DNA of 64,000 nt, taken from Enterococcus moraviensis ATCC BAA-383 (lineage in GTDB: Bacteria; Bacillota; Bacilli; Lactobacillales; Enterococcaceae). Shown here piece after piece: positions 42,772 through 52,528 of this stretch (position 1 is the first letter of the stretch; each line of letters starts with the position of its first letter). The notes under the pieces are model-generated. The model made no database searches. It worked only from the letters and a program-made list of their open reading frames with translations, and was not told the origin of the DNA. The translations under genes were made by a program, and so were the position numbers. Location of the stretch: the NCBI RefSeq assembly GCF_000407445.1, contig NZ_ASWB01000004.1:124001-188000 (forward strand), in the 5' to 3' direction.

Positions 42772-43311
42772 TCATTTTGAAGAAATATGAAGTATTTCAT
42801 AAAGAGCCGCATCGCCTTTGATCGGTTTTTTTGCATAAAATTTAAATACAGTGGCTTGCCATTTATCTGGATTATACACGATAAGCTCTCCTAAATCAGA
42901 TTGAGGTAAGGTGGACAGTAGTTTTGAGAGTTCTTTTGGAACCGATAGTAACGAGGAATTTTGATGAATCATAACCGTTTTTTCTAATAAGTAACAGGCT
43001 TCTTTGAAGTGTTCTGGCAATGATATTCTTAACGGAATACCGATTTGAATGGACTGCCAACCGAAGTCATGGATGATAGTATCGTAGAATCCTTCAAAAA
43101 TAAATTGGGACATCCTATAAGAATCTTCCCATACATATAGCGGGGAATAAGTATTAGAAATGGCCCCATCTGCGTTTTCTGAAATAAGATAGGCTTTAAA
43201 AAGAAGTCCTTTGAAATTATCCGTTTTTGTGCCATTTTCTTCCACGCGTGTTCGTATCAATGACATATCATAATCGTTAGGCAGTGTTATTTTATATTGC
43301 ATAGCGTTCAT
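42772..43311 (-). CDS. DUF4865 family protein
   Basis: 179 aa, GAGGAGCTGATCTAA before the ATG. Opening QYKITLPNDYDMSLIRTRVE and the LYVWEDSYRMSQFIF and GWQSIQIGIPLRI segments match DUF4865, a dimeric alpha/beta-barrel-like family often placed next to a LysR gene. Function unknown. Divergently transcribed from the LysR gene, its probable regulator. Confidence 0.7.
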   Translation of the reverse strand: MNAMQYKITLPNDYDMSLIRTRVEENGTKTDNFKGLLFKAYLISENADGAISNTYSPLYVWEDSYRMSQFIFEGFYDTIIHDFGWQSIQIGIPLRISLPEHFKEACYLLEKTVMIHQNSSLLSVPKELSKLLSTLPQSDLGELIVYNPDKWQATVFKFYAKKPIKGDAALYEILHISSK

Positions 43312-43426
43312 TTAGATCAGCTCCTCTTATTAATAAATCCAGTCTAATCTATTTGAAAGGTATTGCATAATACGAAAAAATGATATAAGGTATCAGTAAT
43401 TGTGATAGCAAGAAATGGGTGGGAAG

Positions 43427-44203
43427 ATGGAACTGAACGATCTAAGAATCTTTCAATGTGTGTCACTTAACGGATCAATGTCAGAAGCTGCTAGAATAAT
43501 GGGATACGCACAGTCTAATATCACTGAGCGGATTAGATTATTAGAGCAAGAGTTGACTGTGAAGCTTTTTGAACGCACAAACAGAGGCGTTCTACTACTT
43601 CCAGAAGGTGAACAATTATTAGAATATGCAACGGTCATTTTAGCTCAGATCGATGAAATCGAAAGGCATTACAAGAAACGACCAATAAGAATCGGCACTA
43701 CACAGACAATTGCATCTAACTATTTTGAATTGTCAGAAGTCATCTCGTATCAACCTGAAATCAATCTGTATCTGGATACGATTGAACGACTAGAAGCAAT
43801 GTATAGAAAAAAAGAACTTGATGTGTTGGTCATAAATAAAGGAACATCGCTTCAAACCAACCTTCTCTTTTACGAAACAATCGGTTGGCTGTCTACTGCA
43901 GATGCGCAAAATGTGTATTTGATCAGTCGAGATAAGGAATGTCCGTATAGAAAGATGACGCTATCTTTAATCAATCCGCAGACATGTAAAATTGTCGAAG
44001 TTGACTCTATTTACTTGATGATTGACCTGATTAAAAAAGGAGCAGGTCAATCACTTTTACCCAAGTGTTTCTCTCAGGAGGAACAGAATCAGTCGTTGCT
44101 ATTTAATGAGATAAAGCAGCAAGTTTCTATCTATATCGTTGGAAATGAAAAGAACAGTGAACTTGTTCGTTTATTTTTAGAGCGTAGCAACGGTTTGAGA
44201 TAG
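43427..44203 (+). CDS. LysR-family regulator
   Basis: About 258 aa; start at 43427 (after GGGTGGGAAG) or 43415. N-terminal winged helix (LNDLRIFQCVSLNGSMSEAA, YAQSNITERIRLLEQEL, LFERTNRGVLLLPEG). A shortened substrate-binding domain follows (IRIGTTQTIASNYFE to GAGQSLLPKC). Divergent from DUF4865, the standard LysR arrangement, so it likely controls that gene. Confidence 0.85.
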   Translation: MELNDLRIFQCVSLNGSMSEAARIMGYAQSNITERIRLLEQELTVKLFERTNRGVLLLPEGEQLLEYATVILAQIDEIERHYKKRPIRIGTTQTIASNYFELSEVISYQPEINLYLDTIERLEAMYRKKELDVLVINKGTSLQTNLLFYETIGWLSTADAQNVYLISRDKECPYRKMTLSLINPQTCKIVEVDSIYLMIDLIKKGAGQSLLPKCFSQEEQNQSLLFNEIKQQVSIYIVGNEKNSELVRLFLERSNGLR

Positions 44204-44210
44204 AGAGGAT

Positions 44211-44978
44211 TTGGTTTTTACGAGTGATATTTATAAAGACATCCATTTGAATTATGAACGGTTATCGGATACGGAACGTAAGGTTGTCGATTTTATTTTA
44301 AAATCAGACGATGTTGACAAATTAAAGCTAAAGGATATCAAAGACGTGTTATATGTATCAAACGCTACGATCATTAGAGCGTGTAAAAAGTTGAATCATC
44401 CTACGTTTAATTCGCTAAAATCCGCATTTGTTAAAAGCGAGAAGGAAAAAAGTACGTATCCATTAGAAGTCGATTTTTCATATATTTTGGATGGGATAAA
44501 AAAAGAAACATTAGCGACATTAGAATTAATCGATGAAAAAAATGTTGACCAAATATGTAATTGTCTGATCGAAGCGAGAAGGATTTTTTGTGTTGGACTA
44601 GATGGAAGTTCTCAAGTAGCGTCTGAATTTAATCGCAAACTCAAATCAATGGATATTTGGACCAATAATTATTCGGATCAGTCTTTAGTTGATTGTATTC
44701 CTTATATCAGTACCGATCAGGATGTAGTGATTATTTTTTCGTTGAGTGGTCAAATTGATGATATCAATGAGAACATGCTCAAAGTGAAAAGGAAGGGGAC
44801 AACGATTATTGCAGTTACGAATGTGACGGCAAATAAATTGAAATTAATTAGTACACATGTACTTGTAACGTATAATGATCCAGATGATAGAAGAACGCTT
44901 TATTCAAGATTAATGTTACATGCATTGAGCACCGTAATCTATGAAAAATTAAGAACAAAAGTACCTAGTTTTGAGTAA
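44211..44978 (+). CDS. RpiR/MurR-family regulator
   Basis: 255 aa with a TTG start just after GAGAGGAT; spacing is tight, but no later start keeps the HTH. HTH_6 at about 10-70 (LNYERLSDTERKVVDFIL, LYVSNATIIRACKKL). SIS domain at about 110-250 (RRIFCVGLDGSSQVASEF, VIIFSLSGQIDDI). Eight bases after the LysR gene, so co-transcribed with it. The sugar-phosphate ligand is unknown. Confidence 0.8.
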   Translation: MVFTSDIYKDIHLNYERLSDTERKVVDFILKSDDVDKLKLKDIKDVLYVSNATIIRACKKLNHPTFNSLKSAFVKSEKEKSTYPLEVDFSYILDGIKKETLATLELIDEKNVDQICNCLIEARRIFCVGLDGSSQVASEFNRKLKSMDIWTNNYSDQSLVDCIPYISTDQDVVIIFSLSGQIDDINENMLKVKRKGTTIIAVTNVTANKLKLISTHVLVTYNDPDDRRTLYSRLMLHALSTVIYEKLRTKVPSFE

Positions 44979-45003
44979 AACTTACTCAGCTAGGTACTTT
45001 TTT
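44958..45003 (+). terminator. Terminator after the RpiR gene
   Basis: AAAGTACCTAG...CTAGGTACTTT with T6. The left arm lies inside the end of the coding region. Confidence 0.85.
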
Positions 45004-45028
45004 CTTTACTCATTTTATTGTCTAGAGA

Positions 45029-48022
45029 TTACTGTTCAACTTTCTGTTCAGCCCATTTCGCAGCATATTGTTTACCAGCTACCAAATCATACTGAATGTA
45101 TTTATAATCCTCTAAAATTACTTTTTGTTCTTTAGTCAGATCTTTTTCGAATATTATTTTATTTTTCTCTGTAACAAAGACTTGTTTTCCGTTATAGCGA
45201 TTAGAAATACTTTCAATCGGGTCAATAGTTGAAGCAGGTAACTTATCTGTCACTTGAGTCAATAAGGCGTAAAATGGAGTAACTTTGATATTGGCCTGTT
45301 CAAACGCAAGTGCATTGAAATTGATAGGCGAAGCAACTTTTTTATTTACTTTCTTAGATTGCTCACGACTAAACGCGTTGCTGTAAATAAAGTAATCTGT
45401 CTCATGGTGCTCTAAACCGTATTTCTTTGAATCATTCCCACTATAAAGTGAGGGCAAGTGATCACCATAAAAGACAAAAGTAATTGGTTTTTGAATTTTG
45501 TCCAACTCTTGTAAAAAGTCTTTTATCGCTTCGTCCGTATAATGAAGACCTTGCATGAATGTCGCTAGCTCTCCTTTTCGACTCTCTAAAATAGCTGTTC
45601 CCTCGGCTGTGTAGTCTAGCTGATCATAATAATCTTCGTAGGGCATGTGATTTTGCATCGTGGATACTTGGATGAATTGCGTAGTTTCTGTATTACTTTT
45701 CAACGCTTTCAACGTTTCTTTATAAGCAGATTCATCAGAAATCCTTGGGCTACGTTCGATTTTATCAGTGTACGTCAATTTATTTGGGCTGTCGATATAG
45801 TAGAATTCTTCGAAGCCAAATTTATCAAAAACACTTTTTCTTTGATAAAGTGATGCTGTAAAAGGGTGAATCGCAATTTTTTGATCGAATAGATTTGTGA
45901 TATTCGGACTAACTTGTTGGGCATTCACTAATTGTGTATAAGGTGTGACAAGTGACGCAGACAGACTGCTGATGTCTAAGCTTGTTAACCCTTGCCATTC
46001 CATGTTAGCAGTGCCACCGCCATATCCAACAGAAAGCATTACACCACCTGTATTATTCTTTATTTCTTTCTTGATAGTAGGAATTGGATCAACAGGGACT
46101 CTGAGGTTAGGCACTCTAGCTGGATCACTAAAGCTTTCACTTAAATTTAAAATAAGCGTTTGGTTTTCTAACCAGTTATTTCGTGTTTGATTTATTTCTT
46201 TTGCTTCATCATCATATTTTTTCATGATTTGTTCGATTTTGTCTTTTGAATAATTTTTTGGCTCATCCATTATTTTTACATCAATGTTATTCAGAAATTG
46301 AATAATCGGTCCATTTTCTTTCACAGCTTCACCTTGGTTAATAAAAAGCTTGTTTACTCTGAAAAGGTTAAACAATAAGAACGAAGGTGAATTTTTATGG
46401 TTAATGAAAAAAACGCTAGAAAGCATAGCAGCTAGTACGATGATTCCGATAACTCTTTTTTTCCAATTGAACTTTAGCGAATAACGGTGTTGTAATTTTC
46501 GTTGAATGACAATACTAGAAATTGTCAGTAAGACGATCAAAGCAGCACCAACGGCTATTAAAATAGGGCTGACCATGGACAGTAACTCGGAAATACTGTT
46601 CAACATTTTTAAGTCAGAAGGAAAAACAGGTTCTTCTCGTAAACTAACTTTGATGACACTAGAAACTGTCAATAATAAATCAACAAGTAACGTCAAGGAA
46701 AAGACGTACCAAAAGCGATTCGTTAGTAGTAAAAGCAATAAGAAGAAGCTCATAATAATTAAAGTTGTTAAAACCAAAACAGATTGTCTTAACGTGAAAA
46801 TTTTAATCACAACTTGAAAGGTCTGTGTCCACCCGTCTTTTTTTTCAAGTAAAAAGATCTGCAAGAAAGTGAACAAGTAAAAGAAAATAGCTACATAAAA
46901 AATCATTCTTTTTTGATGGATCCAAGATCTCAACGCACGCAACTTTTGAGAAAGTTGCGCAGGAGAATCAAAAGATAGAAAGTTATTTAGCTTTTTAAAT
47001 AAGGAAACCTTTTGAAGGATCAGGCAGATAACAATCAGTAGAAGTGTTACGCCTAAATAGATCCCGATAAATTCAAACATATTCATAAGCCATTTCTTAC
47101 CTGAATCGGGAAAGCTCTTCTTCAAATAGGCAGTAACGCGATAGGTAGTTAATGGCCAATAGGTAACCATTTGAGTAACAATTAGACTTGTTGCAACTAT
47201 GCTGGCTTTTACTTTAATGCCTAATTTTTGTGAAATGGCTTCAGAAAAAGTAAATAGGCTAATCGTATAATACAATGAAAATAAAGAATAAGGGACAGAA
47301 AATCTATTTGCAGTGGAAGCATCGCCTCTAATTGATAATGAAATTTGTGTCATAAGTAAAATCAAACCAATAAGAATACCTAAACTCAAGCAAACATGTA
47401 AAAATTTAAACTTCATTTTTTTGTCTAAACGTAGCTGTTTGATTGCATAGCCGACAAGGAATAAATAAAAAATCCAAAGAACATTTGCACCATTTTGGAA
47501 TCCCCAAAGATCTTTATTGAATAAAGTGGGTAAAATACTGAATCCTACTGTTAAACCGATCGTTACTTTTTTCAAGTAGTCCGTTGACAACAGGGTGAGC
47601 CATTTTGTTAGGATAGGAATACTACAAAATAGCAGAACGCATGATGCCGCATAAATGAAATAATTTTGGCTTACTGGGAAAAAAATCAGCCAATAATCAC
47701 GAAGGTTTAGAACAGAAGCTTGTACATAGAAAAAGATATTACTTATTAAGGCAATAAAAACATAGAGCAAAAAGAAGCTGCTTAGATAACGCAATACGTT
47801 CTTTTTCGCTATTTTCTGGTAATGATAGCCCATATACAATGGAACTAACCCAAGGCCAGCACCAACAGCTACTTTCATAACCGAGTAAAGGTAAAATCGT
47901 CCTGGATTATTTGCATATTCGGGAACAGTAATCGCAGAAAGGAGAACTCTTTGTACGATCATAAGAAGACAGGCTATCAAAATAGTTCCTATTTCTAATT
48001 TTTCAGATTTATTTTCTTTCAA
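45029..48022 (-). CDS. Large LtaS-like membrane phosphoglycerol transferase (sulfatase fold)
   Basis: About 997 aa. I favour the TTG at 48022, nine bases after TAGTAGG, over the GTG at 48031. The N-terminal ~570 residues have 14 or more hydrophobic segments in two blocks. The extracellular domain (about 620-950) belongs to the alkaline phosphatase/sulfatase superfamily: metal site LILNLSESFSDP, nucleophile Thr near 670 in YGGGTANMEW, VSTMQNHMPYED, and FYGDHLPSLY. LtaS enzymes make glycerol-phosphate polymers outside the membrane. The doubled membrane region is larger than classical five-helix LtaS, so it may modify another polymer. Next to LysR/RpiR genes but convergent with them. Confidence 0.8.
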   Translation of the reverse strand: MKENKSEKLEIGTILIACLLMIVQRVLLSAITVPEYANNPGRFYLYSVMKVAVGAGLGLVPLYMGYHYQKIAKKNVLRYLSSFFLLYVFIALISNIFFYVQASVLNLRDYWLIFFPVSQNYFIYAASCVLLFCSIPILTKWLTLLSTDYLKKVTIGLTVGFSILPTLFNKDLWGFQNGANVLWIFYLFLVGYAIKQLRLDKKMKFKFLHVCLSLGILIGLILLMTQISLSIRGDASTANRFSVPYSLFSLYYTISLFTFSEAISQKLGIKVKASIVATSLIVTQMVTYWPLTTYRVTAYLKKSFPDSGKKWLMNMFEFIGIYLGVTLLLIVICLILQKVSLFKKLNNFLSFDSPAQLSQKLRALRSWIHQKRMIFYVAIFFYLFTFLQIFLLEKKDGWTQTFQVVIKIFTLRQSVLVLTTLIIMSFFLLLLLLTNRFWYVFSLTLLVDLLLTVSSVIKVSLREEPVFPSDLKMLNSISELLSMVSPILIAVGAALIVLLTISSIVIQRKLQHRYSLKFNWKKRVIGIIVLAAMLSSVFFINHKNSPSFLLFNLFRVNKLFINQGEAVKENGPIIQFLNNIDVKIMDEPKNYSKDKIEQIMKKYDDEAKEINQTRNNWLENQTLILNLSESFSDPARVPNLRVPVDPIPTIKKEIKNNTGGVMLSVGYGGGTANMEWQGLTSLDISSLSASLVTPYTQLVNAQQVSPNITNLFDQKIAIHPFTASLYQRKSVFDKFGFEEFYYIDSPNKLTYTDKIERSPRISDESAYKETLKALKSNTETTQFIQVSTMQNHMPYEDYYDQLDYTAEGTAILESRKGELATFMQGLHYTDEAIKDFLQELDKIQKPITFVFYGDHLPSLYSGNDSKKYGLEHHETDYFIYSNAFSREQSKKVNKKVASPINFNALAFEQANIKVTPFYALLTQVTDKLPASTIDPIESISNRYNGKQVFVTEKNKIIFEKDLTKEQKVILEDYKYIQYDLVAGKQYAAKWAEQKVEQ

Positions 48023-48208
48023 AAAAAACACCTACTATATAAATATTTTAAAGACACCTATTCAAGCTAATGAAGAATAAGAATCACTAGTCCAACCATT
48101 ATAGTACCTTAGAACGCACGTGATTACAATCTCTCTAAAGGTGGTGTAGGAAGATAAGGATGACGTATTTTAATCAACTATTATAGATCCCGGAGTCAGA
48201 TCATTCAT
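48023..48208. other. Intergenic region upstream of the LtaS-like gene
   Basis: AT-rich; holds the minus-strand promoter region of the transferase gene. No ORF or further structure I can support. Confidence 0.35.
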
Positions 48209-48248
48209 AAAAACAGCTTCACTTTTATTAAGTCAAGCTGTTTTGTAT
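48209..48248 (-). terminator. Terminator of the Mga-like gene
   Basis: AAAACAGCTT...AAGCTGTTTT; on the minus strand followed by TTTTTATG. Confidence 0.8.
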
Positions 48249-48271
48249 GGTAGTTCTATATAAAGAGCGGT

Positions 48272-49735
48272 TTAATCTTTACCGAAATAGTCTTCATAAA
48301 CTAACATTAATTTATCGAAACTTTTGGCATCAGGAATCATTGGAATAATGATGGTGGGAATATCATTGAAATAAATTTCAGGGATATCCGTTATGATGCA
48401 ATCATATGCCGCAACTTCTCTTTCCAGTTCTTTTAACGAACTGACCTGTAGCGGTGTGCAAGAGAAACGTCCTCTCAAATAGTAAGAAATTCGTTCAGAA
48501 AGCATATCCATATAATCTATTCCAGAATTAAATAAAAGACAGGCCTTCATCGTAGGTGTTGAATATTCCAAACGATCAAGTAAATTTGGCCAGTTCGTAA
48601 ATAAAATCGAAATAGCTTCATAGACCAGGTATTCTTTATAAGGGTTGGAATAAAAGATTGCTTGTAAGGAGTGTAGCAATTCCATCGGAAAATGACCGTA
48701 TAAGTTTTTGATGCTTATAAGAAACTCCTTGTTTTTGTTATGTAGGATAAAAGTACGTCCGTGGATCTGACAATCCAAATTATAAAGACGCATAAAAATC
48801 TCTTCAAAGTTATCACATTTGCAATCCATCTTTTTTTCGATTTCTTGTAGAAGATTTTCAATTTTTTGATGCTTTAAAAAAACATTGTGATCCTGCATTG
48901 CCTGCCTACGAACAGTTTCTAGTGAATCAATATACTGATTACTAAAAAATAAATAAAAAAATGAATTCAAATGAGTAGTGGATAAAGGCAGATGAAATTG
49001 AGCATAAAACTCGTCGCAAGCATATGTATCGTTAAGTATGGCAAAGTCTTTATTAGGTAAATCGTGAAGTTGATTTTCGCCATTATGTTTTAAAAGAATG
49101 ATGACAGTGTACGTGTAAAAACGCAATTGATTCAACAAAGAGAAATCAAGGTTATAAGAAGCTTTAGTTGGAAGTGCTTGTTTAACCATCTCAAAAGCAA
49201 CCTTGTCTAAGCTAGTCAATTGGCTAGGTGTTAAAAGTTTTTCAGCAAGACCATATTTTTCATAAAAGTAATGTTGCATAAAATTACAAATACTACGGGG
49301 GTCCCCAATAAGTTGCATCTTTTTCAGGTTGATTGTAAAACCTTCTATTTGGAGAAGTTGGTTTACGCGAATAACAATTCGTTTGATTGTTGAAACACTT
49401 GTATAAAGGTCGTTAGCTAGCTCGATGACAGTAGCGAAATTATGTAAGAAAATCTTTTCGATCAACTGAAATTCGACGCTGTTCTTTATGAATTTTTGAT
49501 AAATGCTTGTTTTACAGAAGCCGAAATTTGACGCTAAACGAATCCCGTATTTTTTTGATGACTCGATTGTAGCAGGTGCAAGTAAGGCTCCTAACTCAAT
49601 GATATCCGATTTTAATGTTTTAACAGGAACGCTGAGAGATTTTGATGCAGTAGTAAAAGTGACCCAATCGTTATCCGCTAAAAGTTCCATCAACTCTAAT
49701 TGGCGTTTGGATCTTGAGGAAAGGATTTCTTTCAT
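48272..49735 (-). CDS. Mga/AtxA-like transcription regulator
   Basis: 487 aa, full length for the family. HTH near 10-60 (SKRQLELMELLADNDWVTF, LSVPVKTLKSDII). Second HTH_Mga near 85-135 (FATVIELANDLYTSVSTIKR). Central PRD-like helices with Mga-family features span about 170-390. A C-terminal EIIB-like domain follows (LERLEYSTPTMKACLLFNSG, YDCIITDIPEIYF). Such proteins couple PTS state to virulence or surface genes. It is divergent from the LPMO gene, which it probably activates (inference). Confidence 0.75.
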   Translation of the reverse strand: MKEILSSRSKRQLELMELLADNDWVTFTTASKSLSVPVKTLKSDIIELGALLAPATIESSKKYGIRLASNFGFCKTSIYQKFIKNSVEFQLIEKIFLHNFATVIELANDLYTSVSTIKRIVIRVNQLLQIEGFTINLKKMQLIGDPRSICNFMQHYFYEKYGLAEKLLTPSQLTSLDKVAFEMVKQALPTKASYNLDFSLLNQLRFYTYTVIILLKHNGENQLHDLPNKDFAILNDTYACDEFYAQFHLPLSTTHLNSFFYLFFSNQYIDSLETVRRQAMQDHNVFLKHQKIENLLQEIEKKMDCKCDNFEEIFMRLYNLDCQIHGRTFILHNKNKEFLISIKNLYGHFPMELLHSLQAIFYSNPYKEYLVYEAISILFTNWPNLLDRLEYSTPTMKACLLFNSGIDYMDMLSERISYYLRGRFSCTPLQVSSLKELEREVAAYDCIITDIPEIYFNDIPTIIIPMIPDAKSFDKLMLVYEDYFGKD

Positions 49736-50125
49736 AATACCAACACTTTCTTTTTGATGTTATTTTATATATTTTTTCATATTGTAATGAAATAAATTTC
49801 AAGATATCATTCATTTTAACTTGAATTAATCTGTTTTGTCTATATAGCAAGTAATAATAAACTCTATTTTTATAGTATTTTAAAACGAATCGGTCATTTT
49901 TTTCTTTTTAATAGAGAAATTTGACCTTTTTCTTGTGTGTTTTATTGATAACGTTTGTAATATTTCCTATAAGTTGTTTTAAATTTATTTTCATTTCTTT
50001 TTATGAAGTAAAAATAACCAAATCTTTCTTTTTAATGACCTTAAATGACCCTTTTTTTTCTTACAAAACGTTTAAACTAATGTTAAGCCGTATTCAGGCA
50101 ATAGGACGATAGATAGGAGAGAAAC
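49736..50125. promoter_or_regulatory. Long control region between Mga-like and LPMO genes
   Basis: 390 bases. It holds a cre-like site (TGATAACGTTTGTA, 49946-49959). Two tandem ATGACC-ending repeats, TTAATGACC and TTAAATGACC, lie at 50032-50050. GGTCATT at 49892-49898 and TTTGACC at 49920-49926 are the same core in both orientations, embedded in TTTCTTTTT tracts. These suggest CcpA control plus a specific activator. The exact -35/-10 of the LPMO gene is not clear. Confidence 0.5.
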
Positions 50126-51634
50126 ATGAAGAAAAAAATAGTAGGATTAGCGTTGGTGTCAGCAATTAGTTTAGGTGGAGCAGCTTTGTTAAACGCAGAG
50201 GAAGGGAATGCGCACGGATATGTAGAAAAACCAGCAGCTCGTGGGTACCAAGGGTCGTTGGATAAAAATACATTGGGTTGGACTGCTGCAATGGAAAAAT
50301 ACGGGATAGTTATTACAAATCCACAGTCTTTAGAGTTTGATAAAGGATTTCCACAAGCTGGGCCAGCAGATGGTCGTATTGCTTCAGCACAAGGTGGGAA
50401 AGGCCAAATTTCTGATTTTGTAATGGATAGTACTGGTGCTAACCGTTGGACAAAACAAGAAATTTCAACGGGATCTAATACATTTACTTGGCATTATACA
50501 GCACCTCATAGTACAACTAAATGGCATTACTATATGACAAAAGTGGGCTGGAATCCAGAAAAGCCATTAACAAGAGCGGATTTCGATTTTCTAGGTGAAG
50601 TAAAGCATGATGGTTCAGCTGCTTCGAATAATAAGTCTCATCAAATCGTCGTGCCTGAAAATCGTTCAGGTTACCATGTGATTTTAGCGGTCTGGGATGT
50701 TGCGGATACATCGAATGCTTTTTATAATGTGATTGATGTCAATGTAAACGGCAGTGGTGAGATTACACCACCAATTGAAGTTGCACCAGAAAAACCTGCG
50801 AATGTGAAAACGTCAGAAGTTACGATGTCTTCACTGAAATTAACGTGGGATACAGTTGCAAATGCAAAAGAATACAACGTGTATCGTAATGGAAAAAAAG
50901 TAGCAACAATTGGTGGAACGCAATTCAACGATGCTAGCTTAGCTGAAAATACTACGTATTCTTATCAAGTTGAAGCAGTTGGGACAAATGGGAAGGTCTC
51001 TGAAAAAAGTACAGAAGTAAACGTGACAACACAGTCATCAGCAGTAGAAGATAACCAAAAACCAACAGTACCAACAAATGTTCATTCAATGGGAACTACA
51101 GAAAGTTCAGTAGCGTTAATGTGGACAAAATCAACCCACTTCTTAGGCGTTAAAAACTATGAAGTATACCGTGATGGAAAAAAGATCGAAACGACTGAAA
51201 AAACAAGTTTTACAGATACTGGCTTAAAAGCAAACACGACGTATGATTACACTGTAAAAGCCGTTAGTCTTGGTGGGAATGTTTCAGAGGCAAGTGCTGT
51301 ATTTTCTGTGAAAACCAAAGAAGCATCAAACGGTCACTCAACATGGGAAGCGGATAAAGTGTATACTGCTGGAAACAAAGTTCTCTTTGATGACTTAGAA
51401 TATGAAGCGAAATGGTGGACGAAAGGCGATCGTCCGGATAAATCGGATGCTTGGAAATTACTTTCAGATAAAGTAATGAACTGGGAAGCGAGCAAAGCGT
51501 ATAGTGGCGGGGACACAATCATTTTCCAAGGGAAAACATACAAGGCAAAATGGTGGACTCAAGGCAATCAACCAGGAACAGCGCCTGTTTGGGAAGCTAT
51601 ATCAGACGTAACTGATTCTCGTTTATCAGAGTAA
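50126..51634 (+). CDS. Modular lytic polysaccharide monooxygenase (AA10-FnIII-FnIII-CBM5/12 x2)
   Basis: 502 aa secreted copper oxidase that cleaves crystalline chitin. The signal peptide ends at Ala29, leaving His30 as the N-terminal copper ligand (HGYVEKPAARG). The second His is about residue 128 in TAPHSTTKWHYY. The AA10 domain ends near 205. Two fibronectin type III domains follow (about 222-305 and 315-398; KPANVKTSEVTMSSLKLTW and KPTVPTNVHSMGTTESSVAL). Two chitin-binding CBM5/12 modules come last (each with AKWWT). E. faecalis has a single-domain AA10; this one resembles longer Listeria/GbpA-type forms. Monocistronic with its own terminator. Confidence 0.9.
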   Translation: MKKKIVGLALVSAISLGGAALLNAEEGNAHGYVEKPAARGYQGSLDKNTLGWTAAMEKYGIVITNPQSLEFDKGFPQAGPADGRIASAQGGKGQISDFVMDSTGANRWTKQEISTGSNTFTWHYTAPHSTTKWHYYMTKVGWNPEKPLTRADFDFLGEVKHDGSAASNNKSHQIVVPENRSGYHVILAVWDVADTSNAFYNVIDVNVNGSGEITPPIEVAPEKPANVKTSEVTMSSLKLTWDTVANAKEYNVYRNGKKVATIGGTQFNDASLAENTTYSYQVEAVGTNGKVSEKSTEVNVTTQSSAVEDNQKPTVPTNVHSMGTTESSVALMWTKSTHFLGVKNYEVYRDGKKIETTEKTSFTDTGLKANTTYDYTVKAVSLGGNVSEASAVFSVKTKEASNGHSTWEADKVYTAGNKVLFDDLEYEAKWWTKGDRPDKSDAWKLLSDKVMNWEASKAYSGGDTIIFQGKTYKAKWWTQGNQPGTAPVWEAISDVTDSRLSE

Positions 51635-51658
51635 AAAATCTCTACGACGTAGAACATA

Positions 51659-51707
51659 AAAGAAGGAGTAGTCAAGATGTAGAGCATCTTAGCTAGTCCT
51701 TCTTTTT
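51659..51707 (+). terminator. Terminator of the LPMO gene
   Basis: AGAAGGA-TAG-AAGATG...CATCTT-CTA-TCCTTCT then TTTTTG. The remainder of 51708-51907 shows only AT-rich sequence and the next gene's AGGAGGAAG ribosome site. Confidence 0.85.
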
Positions 51708-51907
51708 GTATATAGTGGAGATGGAAAGAGTACAGAAAAAAAGACAGCTATTTTTTAGTTGCTAAAGTTGTTATTTATTCTGGTTAGTCCACTGTTAATA
51801 GGGAAGTTGATGCAGGGTGCTTTTTAGCGTATTATTTATTTTGAGAAGCAATCTTTTTGTTTGTATTGAACGAATCTGTTTTTTTATTGAAATAAGGAGG
51901 AAGATCA

Positions 51908-52528
51908 ATGAAATATGAGTGGCGAAAAAAGGAAAAGGACTGTTACTTACCGAAAGCGAAACCAATGGAACTTACTATACCAAAACAGAAATTCTATACA
52001 ATTTCAGGAAAAGGTGATCCAAACGGACCAGACTTTGGCGAGGAGACTGCAGCATTATATGCAATGTCGTATGGGATTCGAATGATGCCTAAAAATGGTA
52101 TCACACCGGATGGGTATTTTGAGTACACGGTTTACCCATTGGAAGGATACTGGACTTTATCAGATGAAGCTATAGCAGAGGGAAGAGCGTTTGATAAGGC
52201 GGATTTAGTGTATAAAATCATGATTCGTCAGCCTGATTTTGTAACTGCTGAGTTGGCGCAGGCCAATTTAGAAGCTGTCGCAAAAAAGAAACCTAATGCA
52301 TATAATCAAAAGGTGAAATTTGAAACGATCGAAGATGGTAAATGTGTACAAATGTTGCATCTAGGTTCTTATGATGATGAGTTTAAAACATTTGAAGTGA
52401 TGGATCACTACTGTAGCGAGAGACAATTGGAAAGAACAACATTGGCACATAAGGAAATTTATCTATCTGATCCAAGAAAAGTAGCACCAGAAAAGATGAA
52501 AACAGTGTTACGTTACTTTGTTAAATAG
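51908..52528 (+). CDS. GyrI-like small-molecule-binding protein
   Basis: 206 aa. FYTISGKGDPNGPDFGEETA, YFEYTVYPLEGYWTL and a C-terminal MLHLGSYDDEFKTFEVMDHY are the strands and conserved Gly-x-Tyr-Asp-Asp loop of GyrI-like proteins without a DNA-binding domain. Probably binds a lipophilic or toxic small molecule. Isolated gene. Confidence 0.75.
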   Translation: MKYEWRKKEKDCYLPKAKPMELTIPKQKFYTISGKGDPNGPDFGEETAALYAMSYGIRMMPKNGITPDGYFEYTVYPLEGYWTLSDEAIAEGRAFDKADLVYKIMIRQPDFVTAELAQANLEAVAKKKPNAYNQKVKFETIEDGKCVQMLHLGSYDDEFKTFEVMDHYCSERQLERTTLAHKEIYLSDPRKVAPEKMKTVLRYFVK

